Source: Variovorax boronicumulans (lineage in GTDB: Bacteria > Pseudomonadota > Gammaproteobacteria > Burkholderiales > Burkholderiaceae_C). From it: a DNA stretch of 64,000 nucleotides. Positions within the stretch are counted from its first letter, which is position 1. Every line of letters starts with the position of its first letter. Shown here in pieces: positions 25,908 through 33,829 of the stretch. The translations under genes were made by a program, and so were the position numbers. The notes beneath the pieces were generated by a model that did not search any database, was not told the origin of the DNA, and saw nothing but the letters and a program-made list of their open reading frames with translations. The stretch is taken from positions 248,001 to 312,000 of the forward strand of contig NZ_JAUSSG010000009.1 of NCBI RefSeq assembly GCF_030812215.1. The letters run 5' to 3'.

Positions 25908-25913
25908 TATAAT
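25908..25913 (+). promoter_or_regulatory. -10 box (TATAAT) of the rpmB-rpmG unit
   Basis: A perfect TATAAT lies 23 nt after the trxB stop. No good -35 box sits 16-18 nt upstream. It would give a leader of about 145 nt before rpmB. Confidence 0.55.
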
Positions 25914-25977
25914 CCGAGGCTTTGCCGAAACAGGGCCCTCTCGCGGGGCTTGTTGCGTTCAGGCAAATCCGGGGTAC

Positions 25978-26040
25978 CGCCACCCGTTTCTGGCGAGGTC
26001 AAGCTGCAAAACACCTGCAATCGCCACGATTGCGCCGGTG
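25978..26040 (+). promoter_or_regulatory. Structured leader of rpmB (candidate ribosomal-protein leader)
   Basis: CGCCA/TGGCG pair at about 25978-25995. A stronger hairpin follows: GCAATCG (26017-26023) and CGATTGC (26027-26033) around CCA, extended by CACC/GGTG. It ends 26 nt before the rpmB ATG. Autogenous control by L28 is possible but not shown. Confidence 0.35.
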
Positions 26041-26066
26041 CCAGCTGTTCAAGAAAGAGTGTCCAC

Positions 26067-26300
26067 ATGGCACGCGTATGCGACGTAACGGGCAAAGGCC
26101 CGATGGTCGGAAACAACGTTTCCCACGCCAACAACAAAACCAAGCGCCGGTTCCTGCCGAACCTGCAATATCGCCGTTTCTGGGTCGAGACTGAAAACCG
26201 CTGGGTTCGCCTGCGCGTTTCGAGCGCTGCACTGCGCCTGATCGACAAGAACGGTATCGACGCCGTGCTCGCAGACCTGCGCGCACGCGGCCAAGCTTAA
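26067..26300 (+). CDS. rpmB: 50S ribosomal protein L28
   Basis: A 77-residue ribosomal protein beginning MARVCDVTGKGPMVGNNVSH, with NNKTKRRFLPNLQ and RFWVETENRWVRLRVS, the full L28 pattern. The open frame is longer upstream, but the conserved MARVCDVTGK start fixes the ATG at 26067. It lies 11 nt before rpmG, the usual pair, and they are probably translated from one mRNA. Confidence 0.98.
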   Translation: MARVCDVTGKGPMVGNNVSHANNKTKRRFLPNLQYRRFWVETENRWVRLRVSSAALRLIDKNGIDAVLADLRARGQA

Positions 26301-26311
26301 GGAGCTGAATC

Positions 26312-26485
26312 ATGGCAACGAGCAAAGGCGGACGCGAAAAGATCAAGCTGGAATCCACCGCGGGTACCGGCCACTTCTACACGACCAGCAAGAACAAGAA
26401 GACGATGCCTGAAAAGATGTCGATCATGAAGTTCGACCCGAAGGCGCGCAAGCACGTCGAATACAAGGAAATCAAGCTGAAGTAA
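26312..26485 (+). CDS. rpmG: 50S ribosomal protein L33
   Basis: A 57-residue protein, MATSKGGREKIKLESTAGTG then HFYTTSKNKKTMPEKM and KFDPKARKHVEYKEIKLK, matching L33 along its whole length. It lacks the CxxC pairs of zinc-binding L33 forms. AAGGAG precedes the ATG by about 8 nt. It directly follows rpmB and is followed by a strong terminator. Confidence 0.97.
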   Translation: MATSKGGREKIKLESTAGTGHFYTTSKNKKTMPEKMSIMKFDPKARKHVEYKEIKLK

Positions 26486-26510
26486 TTCAGCCCCGATTCT
26501 CCCCAACATA

Positions 26511-26540
26511 AAAACCCGCTGCTTACCCAGCGGGTTTTTT
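26511..26540 (+). terminator. Rho-independent terminator after rpmG
   Basis: AAAACCCGCTG pairs with CAGCGGGTTTT around a 6-nt loop and runs into a T-tract ending at 26540. Confidence 0.92.
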
Positions 26541-26575
26541 GTTGCCTGTCGTTCTGACGCTCGCTTGAAGGCAGG

Positions 26576-26606
26576 CGTAAAAAAACCGGCCCTCAGGCCG
26601 GTTTTT
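26576..26606 (-). terminator. Bidirectional terminator between rpmG and the desaturase
   Basis: A perfect 11-bp stem AAAAACCGGCC / GGCCGGTTTTT (26581-26591, 26596-26606) with loop CTCA gives T-runs in both directions. It should end the leftward desaturase transcript. Confidence 0.88.
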
Positions 26607-26630
26607 ATTGGGACTCGGGATGCTGCTCGT

Positions 26631-27845
26631 TCAAGCGCGAGCAGCACGCAGGCGCGTAGAGAACTCGCGCAGACCAGCAATGCCACTTGCTTCCGCACGG
26701 TGGCACCAAGCCGCCAGATCAGCCGCCAATTGCTCGCGCGACTGCGAGGTGTTCAGCCAGAGCTGGCGCAACTCTTCGCGCATCGTCACCATCTTGTCGA
26801 GCACCGGATGGGCTGCACGCGCCTGGACGATATGCGTGCGAGCCGACGCGGGCACCTTGTCGTCGTCACGGTGCAGCCAGCGCTTGGCCGCCTTGAGCAC
26901 CGACAAGTCCGCGCCCTTGGTCTTCAGCAGGGCGAGTTCTTCGCTGGTCGCACGACGCATCTCGCGGGCATAGCCGGCCATGACTTCGTAGCGGTTGGCG
27001 ATGACGGCCTCGAGCGTCTTCTCGTTGGCCACGGGCTGGATGTCGCCCATTTGCATCTTCGGCGGCACCTTCTTGACCTTGGCCCAGCCGATGGCCTGCA
27101 TCGCCTGGATGTAGATCCAGCCGATATCGAATTCGTACTTTTTGACCGAGAACTTGGCCGATGTCGGGTAGGTATGGTGGTTGTTGTGCAGTTCTTCGCC
27201 GCCGATGATCAAGCCCCAAGGCATGATGTTTCGGCTGGCGTCCGGCGCCTCGAAGTTGCGGTAACCCCAGTAGTGGCCGATGCCGTTGATGATGCCGGCG
27301 GCGGTAATCGGGATCCAGAGCATCTGGACCGCCCACACGGCCATTCCGAGCGTACCGAACAGCGCCAGGTTGATCACCAGCATCAGGCCCACGCCTTGCC
27401 AGCTGTAGCGCGAATAAAGGTTGCGTTCGATCCAGTCATCGGGCGTGCCGTGGCCGTAGCGATCGATCGTGTCCTTGTTCTTCGATTCCTTGCGATACAG
27501 CTCTGCACCGCGCCAGAACACTTCGTCGATGCCCTTGACCTGCGGGCTGTGCGGGTCTTCCTGCGTTTCGCACTTGGCGTGGTGCTTGCGGTGAATGGCA
27601 ACCCATTCCTTGGTCACCATGCCGGTGCCGAGCCACAGCCAGAAGCGGAAGAAATGCGAGGGAATCGGGCCCAGATCCATGGCCCGGTGCGTTTGCGTAC
27701 GGTGCAGGAAAATCGTGACCGCAGCAATCGTGATGTGCGTGGTGACGAGCGTGTACAACACGACTTGCCACCATGTGATGTCCCACAAGCCGTGTCCGAG
27801 CCATTGGATGGCCGCATTGAGAACGGCAGAGTCAGGAAGCAACAT
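26631..27845 (-). CDS. Membrane acyl lipid desaturase (delta-9 fatty acid desaturase type)
   Basis: A 404-residue di-iron membrane desaturase introducing a double bond in fatty acyl chains. The three histidine boxes are HRTQTH (48-53), HRKHH (85-89) and HNNHH (220-224). Hydrophobic segments surround residues 25-50, 65-80 and 150-190. The C-terminal 130 residues, after the catalytic core, are soluble and helical (EELALLKTKGADLSVLKAAKRWL...), an extension seen in many betaproteobacterial members. It is transcribed alone, bounded by a terminator. Confidence 0.93.
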   Translation of the reverse strand: MLLPDSAVLNAAIQWLGHGLWDITWWQVVLYTLVTTHITIAAVTIFLHRTQTHRAMDLGPIPSHFFRFWLWLGTGMVTKEWVAIHRKHHAKCETQEDPHSPQVKGIDEVFWRGAELYRKESKNKDTIDRYGHGTPDDWIERNLYSRYSWQGVGLMLVINLALFGTLGMAVWAVQMLWIPITAAGIINGIGHYWGYRNFEAPDASRNIMPWGLIIGGEELHNNHHTYPTSAKFSVKKYEFDIGWIYIQAMQAIGWAKVKKVPPKMQMGDIQPVANEKTLEAVIANRYEVMAGYAREMRRATSEELALLKTKGADLSVLKAAKRWLHRDDDKVPASARTHIVQARAAHPVLDKMVTMREELRQLWLNTSQSREQLAADLAAWCHRAEASGIAGLREFSTRLRAARA

Positions 27846-27977
27846 TGAGTCAGGTACTCCATAGCCACACGAAGGTGCAGCCTTAAGCTAACCGGCGATT
27901 TTAAAGCGGCAGGGCCAAAACAAGGCCGTTTACCCTTCAAGAAAATCGCTGATTAACCCTAGTTTGGAGTCCCGCCC

Positions 27978-29249
27978 CTATTTGCGGTTCCACACGGCCG
28001 CGAAGAAACCGTCGGTCGAATGGCGATGCGGCCACAGGCGCAGATAGCGCCTGCTGTCCGCCCCCCCAGCGCAAAGCGCCTCGAAACCCTCCACTTTGAG
28101 CCCCTGCAGCAGTTCCGCGGCGTCCACGGGCTCGAAATCGGGGTTGGCGGCGCCAAAAGCCTCGGCGATGGCCTCGTTTTCTTCCGGCAACACGCTGCAG
28201 GTGGCGTAAACCAGCCGGCCACCCGATTTCACGAGCCGGGCCGCGCTTTGCAGGATGGCCGTCTGCTTGACAGTCAACTCCTCCACCGATTTGGGCGATT
28301 GGCGCCATTTCAGGTCGGGATTGCGCCGCAACGTGCCGAGCCCCGAGCACGGCGCGTCGACCAGCACCCGGTCGATCTTGCCCGCCAGGCGCTTGATGCG
28401 GTCATCTCGTTCATGGGCAATCGCTGCCGGATGAACGTTCGACAGCTTGCTGCGCGCCAGCCGTGGCTTGAGCGCGTCGAGCCGGTGCGCAGACGTGTCG
28501 AAGGCGTAGAGACGCCCGGTATTCCGCATCGTGGCACCAATGGCCAGGGTCTTGCCACCAGCGCCGGCGCAGAAGTCGACCACCATCTCGCCGCGCTTGG
28601 CATCCAGCAGCAGCGCGAGAAGTTGGGAGCCCTCATCCTGGACCTCGACGGCGCCGCGGGCGAACGCGTCAAGCCTGGTCAGCGCCGGCTTGCCTTCGAT
28701 GCGCAAGCCCCACGGTGAGAACGGCGTCGCTTCCGATTTGATAGCAGCCTTCGCAAGCTCCGCCTTCACCTCTGCCCGCTTGTCGGTCAGTGCATTGACG
28801 CGCAGATCGAGCGGCGCCGGCTGCTGCAGGCTCTCGACCAGCGGCCAGAACCCGTCGCCAAGCTGGGCCTTGAGCGGCGCCACCAGCCACTCGGGCAGGT
28901 TGTGGCGATGGCGTTCCAGCAGGTCTTCCGGCTTCACGGCGTCGCAGTTGTCTAGCCAGCGCTTTTCAGCGTCGTTGAGCGCGCTCTTCAGAAAATCGCG
29001 CGGACCGTGGAAGCCGAGGATCGCCATGCGGCGTTCCTTCGAGCCACTGCCAGAAGGCGAGAGGTGATCGAACAGCAGCTTCTTGCGAAGCACGGTGTAG
29101 ACGGTCTCGGCCAACGTGGCGCGCTCGCGCGGGCCGAACTCGCGGTGGTCGCGAAAGAAGCGGGAAACGACCTGATCGGCCGGGTGATCGAATTTCAGGA
29201 CAAGGCCGACCAGATCGGCGGTGGCCTCCAACAGGGCTTTGGGGTGCAT
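27978..29249 (-). CDS. RsmB/NOP family 16S rRNA cytosine-C5 methyltransferase
   Basis: A 423-residue SAM-dependent RNA m5C methyltransferase. An N-terminal NusB-like helical region of about 150 residues precedes the catalytic domain. SAM motif I is VVDFCAGAGGKT (223-234). The two catalytic cysteines are C301 in DAPCSG and C351 in YATCSVLPEEN. It is RsmB-like, but the lack of a full NusB domain leaves the exact target base open. It starts 28 nt after the M48 protease gene. Confidence 0.92.
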   Translation of the reverse strand: MHPKALLEATADLVGLVLKFDHPADQVVSRFFRDHREFGPRERATLAETVYTVLRKKLLFDHLSPSGSGSKERRMAILGFHGPRDFLKSALNDAEKRWLDNCDAVKPEDLLERHRHNLPEWLVAPLKAQLGDGFWPLVESLQQPAPLDLRVNALTDKRAEVKAELAKAAIKSEATPFSPWGLRIEGKPALTRLDAFARGAVEVQDEGSQLLALLLDAKRGEMVVDFCAGAGGKTLAIGATMRNTGRLYAFDTSAHRLDALKPRLARSKLSNVHPAAIAHERDDRIKRLAGKIDRVLVDAPCSGLGTLRRNPDLKWRQSPKSVEELTVKQTAILQSAARLVKSGGRLVYATCSVLPEENEAIAEAFGAANPDFEPVDAAELLQGLKVEGFEALCAGGADSRRYLRLWPHRHSTDGFFAAVWNRK

Positions 29250-29277
29250 CCCCCGATTGTCTCAGGCGCCCGCCGCG

Positions 29278-31131
29278 CTACGCCTCGCGCGTCCAGGCCA
29301 CCCCGAAAGCGTGCTGCTCGATGTCTGCCAACGTGGGCGAATGTCCGGCCCAGAGCACCAGCGCGGCGCCTGGCAGGGTCAGCGTCTGCTCCAACTGGCG
29401 GCACAACTGCCAGCGGTCGTCGTCGTCGAGCCCCGGCAGCTCGACGAACACGATGTAGGCACGGCGCCACGGGAATTCCCGGAGGTTCTTGCGGACCAGC
29501 CAGGCGCGCGACACGGGAAGGCAGCGAACGAAATCCGCCTTCAGCTCACCCAGCTCGTGGTCGTTCAGGTCGTGCCGCCCGATCTGGCTGAAGAACGGCG
29601 TTTCGGTAATTTCTTCCCAGGCGCGCGCCTCGGCCTCCTCCGCCTCCTTGAGCCGGCCGCGCCAGAGTTTCAGCGCTTCCTCGTCGTGGGGCCCGGCATC
29701 GGGGTCTTCCAGCGAGGCGACGGCACTCTTGGCAGCCCACCAGCGGCTGGCAGCGCCCGACTGGTGCAGCCGCTCGAGCACCGCGAGCCGGCCGGCGCGA
29801 TCGCTCACGGGCAGCATCTGGACCAGCCCGCGCAGCGCACCCGGGTGCTCCGGCGCAATGCGCAGCGCGCTCTCGTAGCGCACGCGCACCGGCGCGGCCG
29901 GATCGAGCCGGCGCTCGGAATCGGCCCACTCGACCATTTCGTCGGGCGTGTTGCGCTCGCCCCGTGCTGCCAGTACCGCGATGCGCTCGCGGATGCGCGC
30001 GCGGTGTGCGTGGTGCTGCTTCCAGTCGCTGGCGTGCGCGCGGCGCCACAGGTTGTCGAAATGCCCGATCCATTTCGCGCTGTCGGCCAGCAAGTCGAGC
30101 GCCGGCCGCTCGGACCATGGCGGCAGAACCGCCTTCTGCCCCAGTGCTTCCAGCCGGTCGCGCAGCACCGGGTGGGTGTCGTCCAGGTCGCTGACACGGC
30201 GCATCGCCTCGCGCAGCGCCTGGCGGGCAAAATCGTCGCTCGGCGGCGCGTGGGCGAGCTTGCGCAGGGCCGTGAAGGGTCCCGGGGCTTGCGGCTCCAA
30301 TTCGGCACGGGCCCAATGCGAGGGCCAGAACTCGTTGGCGTACCAGTTGCCCTTGATCGCGATCTCGGTCAGGGCGGCCGCCGCCACCGCCGTCCCGAGA
30401 AGACGGCCCGAAATGCGGTCGGCCTCGTATTCGTCCTGCCGGGCCAGCGCGAAAGTCTTCGCGGCAAAGCGCGGGAAGTACCAACGGAAGAAAGCCTGCG
30501 ACACCAGTGCCATCACGCCTTCGTCGCGCTGCAGGCTGGCGTCCAACTTGAGCCACGAGAGCCGGGTTCGGTAGATCCAGGCGCTCAGCCTGCCGTGGTT
30601 GCCGCGCAAATGACCGTACTCGTGCGCCAGCACCGACAGAAGCCGCTGCCGGTTCAGCATCATCAAAAGAGGCAGGCCGATGCTCAGGGAATTGACCGCG
30701 CCGCCGAAGAGCCCGAAGCGCGGCACCTGCCGGATGCTGGCATTGAAATCGTCGTCCAGATAGACGCGGTGGACCGGCGGCCCCTTGATCTTGCTGCGGA
30801 TGCGGTCCAGCGCCTCGAAGAGCGCCGGCGCATCCTCACGCGAGAGCTCCTTGCCTTCCGGCTCGTCGAAACGCACCCAGAGCGCACGTACCGTGGCCCA
30901 GAGCAGCCCCAGAGAGAAGGCCAGCAGCCAGCCGTGCGACACGCTGAAGCGTTCGCGCCCGAGCGACGAAACCACCCAGGCGATGATGCCCACCGAGAGC
31001 CCGAGGCAGCTCAGCACCCAGAGGTAGCCGAGCGCAGCAAACGCCGCGACGCTGCGCCGGTAGCGCGCGCTGTTGTCGGCGCTGGCATGCTCGCTCAGTC
31101 GAACCAGGTGAACAAAATCCGCGCGATCCAT
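29278..31131 (-). CDS. M48 family metalloprotease, membrane-anchored
   Basis: A 617-residue protein with two membrane segments at about 28-55 and 66-87, then an M48 zinc protease domain. The zinc motif is HEYGH at 170-174 and the third ligand probably lies in RQDEYEADRISG near 235. The fold resembles HtpX/Ste24-type peptidases that degrade or process membrane proteins. The C-terminal half is helical and uncharacterised, with DEEALKLWRGRLKEAEEAEARAWEE suggesting a repeat or coiled region. It precedes the RsmB gene and is divergent from the DUF1653 gene. Confidence 0.88.
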   Translation of the reverse strand: MDRADFVHLVRLSEHASADNSARYRRSVAAFAALGYLWVLSCLGLSVGIIAWVVSSLGRERFSVSHGWLLAFSLGLLWATVRALWVRFDEPEGKELSREDAPALFEALDRIRSKIKGPPVHRVYLDDDFNASIRQVPRFGLFGGAVNSLSIGLPLLMMLNRQRLLSVLAHEYGHLRGNHGRLSAWIYRTRLSWLKLDASLQRDEGVMALVSQAFFRWYFPRFAAKTFALARQDEYEADRISGRLLGTAVAAAALTEIAIKGNWYANEFWPSHWARAELEPQAPGPFTALRKLAHAPPSDDFARQALREAMRRVSDLDDTHPVLRDRLEALGQKAVLPPWSERPALDLLADSAKWIGHFDNLWRRAHASDWKQHHAHRARIRERIAVLAARGERNTPDEMVEWADSERRLDPAAPVRVRYESALRIAPEHPGALRGLVQMLPVSDRAGRLAVLERLHQSGAASRWWAAKSAVASLEDPDAGPHDEEALKLWRGRLKEAEEAEARAWEEITETPFFSQIGRHDLNDHELGELKADFVRCLPVSRAWLVRKNLREFPWRRAYIVFVELPGLDDDDRWQLCRQLEQTLTLPGAALVLWAGHSPTLADIEQHAFGVAWTREA

Positions 31132-31182
31132 TCGACTCCCGTCAAATCAAGCACCGACCGTTTTTGAAGAAAGAAGTCCCCG

Positions 31183-31416
31183 TTGAACGACAACGACCTG
31201 CCACCCCTGATCGAAACGCCGCCAGGCCGCTACCGCCACTACAAGGGCGGTGAATACGAAGTCCTGGGCACCGTGCGCCACAGCGAGACCCTGGAGCCCA
31301 TGACGCTGTATCGCGCGCTTTACGGGGCCCATGGCCTCTGGGTCCGCCCCGCCGCAATGTTCGGCGAAACAATCGAGATCGAAGGCGTGGTGCAGCGCAG
31401 GTTCGCGCCGCTCTAG
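31183..31416 (+). CDS. DUF1653 domain protein
   Basis: A 77-residue protein. PPGRYRHYKGGEYEVLGTVRHSETLEPM and YGAHGLWVRPAAMFGETI match DUF1653, a small single-domain family of unknown function found in many bacteria. The start is a TTG at 31183 behind an AAGAAAG stretch; no nearby ATG would keep the conserved N terminus. It is divergent from the protease gene (51 nt) and convergent with the inhibitor-like gene. Confidence 0.85.
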   Translation: MNDNDLPPLIETPPGRYRHYKGGEYEVLGTVRHSETLEPMTLYRALYGAHGLWVRPAAMFGETIEIEGVVQRRFAPL

Positions 31417-31438
31417 CCGGACTGGCAGGGGGCACGGG

Positions 31439-31771
31439 TCAGCCGCAGCCAACCTCGGTCACGCGGTTGCGCGCATCGACGTGGAGGTTGAGCCGACCAC
31501 CGTTGAACTCCATCGTGACGGCCTCACCCGGCTTCAGCACGCGGACGATCCCCGCGCCGGACCTGGCCCGCGCCGCGGCTTCGAGCTGCGGCGTCAGAGG
31601 CTGCCCAACGGCGAACCTGGCGCCATCGGCATTGCACTGGTAGACCGGCTCCGTCCGCGCAGCGGGCGCCGGGGCGGGGGCAGGTGCGGGCGCCGGTGTC
31701 GGCGCTGCACAGCCCGCCACGAGAGCGGTTCCAGCGACAGCCATCAGCAGGTTTGGGTATCTATTTCTCAC
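31439..31771 (-). CDS. I78-family peptidase inhibitor-like lipoprotein
   Basis: A 110-residue exported protein. The start VRNRYPNLLMAVAGTALVAGC has a lipobox (LVAGC), followed by a proline-alanine repeat spacer (APTPAPAPAPAPAPAA). The C-terminal domain, with VGQPLTPQLEAAARARSGAG, VRVLKPGEAVTMEFNGGRLN and VTEVGCG, fits the I78 peptidase inhibitor family of serine protease inhibitors. A GTG at 31771 lies 6 nt after GGAG and gives the better signal; ATG at 31744 is an alternative. Likely anchored in a periplasm-facing membrane. Confidence 0.82.
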   Translation of the reverse strand: MRNRYPNLLMAVAGTALVAGCAAPTPAPAPAPAPAPAARTEPVYQCNADGARFAVGQPLTPQLEAAARARSGAGIVRVLKPGEAVTMEFNGGRLNLHVDARNRVTEVGCG

Positions 31772-31808
31772 TTCGAACTCCCCCGAAAACCTGCCAATAT
31801 AAACAAAA

Positions 31809-32405
31809 TTAACGAATGTGACCCGATGTATCCGCGAGCCATTCGGCAATGGCGCGTGGATACAACTGATGCTCCTGCGCCAGCACCCTGCCCGCCAAGG
31901 TGGCGGCGGTATCGTCGGGCAGCACTGGCACCACGGCCTGAGCGAGGATCGGCCCGTGGTCGAGTTCGGTGGTGACCTGGTGCACGGTCACGCCGGCCAC
32001 CTTGCAGCCCGCTTCGATCGCGCGCTGATGGGTATGGAGCCCCGGAAAGGCCGGCAGCAGCGAGGGATGGATGTTCACCAGCCGCCCCGCATAGCGCCCG
32101 ACGAAGCCCGGCGTCAGGATGCGCATGAAACCCGCCAGCACCACCAGCGCCGGCGAATGCGCGTCGACGGCCTTCGCCAGCGCCTCGTCGAAGGCCTCGC
32201 GTGTCGGAAATTCCTTGTGCGGAACAACTTCGGCGGCAATGCCGTGCGACCTGGCTAGCGCCAACCCTCCGGCGTCGGCCTTGTTGCTGACAACGGCGGC
32301 AATGCGCGCGCCGAAACGCTCGGCCCAGCGGTCACGCTCGGCGGCGCGCACGATGGCCGCCATGTTGGAGCCGCCGCCGGAAATCAGGATCACGATGTTC
32401 TTCAT
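31809..32405 (-). CDS. purN: Phosphoribosylglycinamide formyltransferase
   Basis: PurN transfers formyl from 10-formyl-THF to GAR, the third step of purine synthesis. The 198-residue protein has the phosphate loop ISGGGSNM near 8-15 and NIHPSLLPAFPG with catalytic N111 and H113; D149 in ELDHGPILAQ completes the site. Length and motifs are normal. It is transcribed leftward alone, with a repeat relic in its 230-nt upstream region. Confidence 0.97.
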   Translation of the reverse strand: MKNIVILISGGGSNMAAIVRAAERDRWAERFGARIAAVVSNKADAGGLALARSHGIAAEVVPHKEFPTREAFDEALAKAVDAHSPALVVLAGFMRILTPGFVGRYAGRLVNIHPSLLPAFPGLHTHQRAIEAGCKVAGVTVHQVTTELDHGPILAQAVVPVLPDDTAATLAGRVLAQEHQLYPRAIAEWLADTSGHIR

Positions 32406-32440
32406 GGGAGGGCGGGATTATCCGTGTACGGCGGTCGCCG

Positions 32441-32515
32441 CCGGGCCGCCCCAAGGCGAGCCGCGCGTCCCCGTCGGGGATGGCGAGCTACACGCAGCGA
32501 CGCGAAGTGAAAAGC
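32441..32515 (-). repeat. Degenerate copy of the ribF-type dispersed repeat
   Basis: CCGGGCCGCCCCAAG at 32441-32455 is identical to the complement of the right end of the ribF element (38537-38551). A CCCC/GGGG hairpin and GCGAAG follow, as in that element, but the rest has diverged. It lies between divergent purN and the acyl-CoA dehydrogenase gene. Confidence 0.55.
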
Positions 32516-32635
32516 CGGAGGCACACGCTTGGCTTGTCGCCGCGCGGACACCGGATCGCAGCACGACCGTGCTAAAACTCGAAGCTCCGGAGACACACCG
32601 CGTCGGCGGTGACCGATCAACACAGCGAGGCACGC

Positions 32636-33817
32636 ATGGATTTGAGCTTCACGCCCGAAGAACAGAAGTTCCGCGAAGAGATTCGCGCATGGGTCAAGGA
32701 CAACCTCCCCAAAGAGATTTCGCACAAGGTGCACAACGCGCTCGAACTCACGCGCGACGATCTGCAGAACTGGGCCAAGATTCTTGGCAAGAAGGGCTGG
32801 CTGGGCTACGGATGGCCTACCGAATTCGGCGGCCCCGGCTGGACCGCCGTGCAGCGCCACCTCTTCGAGGAAGAAACCGCCCTCGCCGGCGCCCCGCGCA
32901 TCGTGCCCTTCGGCCCCGTGATGGTCGCCCCGGTGATCATGGCTTTCGGCAACGCCGAGCAGCAAAAGCGCTTTCTCCCGGGCATCGCGAGCGGCGAAGT
33001 CTGGTGGAGCCAGGGCTACAGCGAACCCGGCTCGGGTTCCGACCTGGCCTCCGTCAAGACCAAGGCCGAGCGCAAAGGCGACAAGTACATCGTCAACGGC
33101 CAGAAGACCTGGACCACGCTCGGCCAGTACGGCGACTGGATGTTCAACCTCGTGCGCACCAGCAACGAAGGCAAGCCGCAGACCGGCATCAGCTTCCTCT
33201 TGCTCGACATGAAATCGCCTGGCGTCACCGTGCGCCCGATCAAGCTGCTCGACGGCGGCCATGAAGTCAACGAAGTGTTCTTCGACAACGTCGAGGTGCC
33301 CGCCGAGAACCTGATCGGCGAGGAGAACAAGGGCTGGACCTACGCCAAGCACCTGCTCTCGCACGAGCGCACCAACATCGCCGACGTGAACCGCGCCAAG
33401 CGCGAACTCGAACGCCTCAAGCGCATCGCCAGGAGCGAAGGCGTCTACGACGACCAGCGCTTCCGCGACGAGATCGCCAAGCTCGAGGTCGACATCGTCG
33501 CGCTCGAGATGATGGTGCTGCGCGTGCTCTCGGCCGCCACCTCGGGCAAGAACTCGCTCGACGTGGCCGGCCTGCTCAAGATCCGCGGCAGCGAGATCCA
33601 GCAGCGCTACAGCGAACTGATGATGTTGGCCGGCGGCCCCTACTCGCTGCCGCTGATCCGCGAAGCGATGGAAGCCGGCTGGCAGGGCAACTTCCCCGGC
33701 GGCAACCCGGCCATCGCGCCGCTCGCATCGACCTTCTTCAACATGCGCAAGACCACCATCTACGGCGGCAGCAACGAAGTACAACGCAACATCGTCGCGC
33801 AGACGGTGCTGGGCTGA
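32636..33817 (+). CDS. Acyl-CoA dehydrogenase (PimC-like)
   Basis: A 393-residue FAD acyl-CoA dehydrogenase. WWSQGYSEPGSGSDLASVKT is the substrate/FAD loop, NGQKTWTTLGQYGDW the next strand, and TTIYGGSNEVQRNIVAQTVLG the typical C terminus. The pairing with a smaller, diverged dehydrogenase 12 nt downstream resembles PimC/PimD and the heterodimeric steroid FadE enzymes. GCGAGG precedes the ATG at 32636 by 6 nt; an upstream in-frame start (32609) is less likely. The substrate may be a dicarboxyl or bulky acyl-CoA. Confidence 0.92.
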   Translation: MDLSFTPEEQKFREEIRAWVKDNLPKEISHKVHNALELTRDDLQNWAKILGKKGWLGYGWPTEFGGPGWTAVQRHLFEEETALAGAPRIVPFGPVMVAPVIMAFGNAEQQKRFLPGIASGEVWWSQGYSEPGSGSDLASVKTKAERKGDKYIVNGQKTWTTLGQYGDWMFNLVRTSNEGKPQTGISFLLLDMKSPGVTVRPIKLLDGGHEVNEVFFDNVEVPAENLIGEENKGWTYAKHLLSHERTNIADVNRAKRELERLKRIARSEGVYDDQRFRDEIAKLEVDIVALEMMVLRVLSAATSGKNSLDVAGLLKIRGSEIQQRYSELMMLAGGPYSLPLIREAMEAGWQGNFPGGNPAIAPLASTFFNMRKTTIYGGSNEVQRNIVAQTVLG

Positions 33818-33829
33818 GGAGACAAGAAC

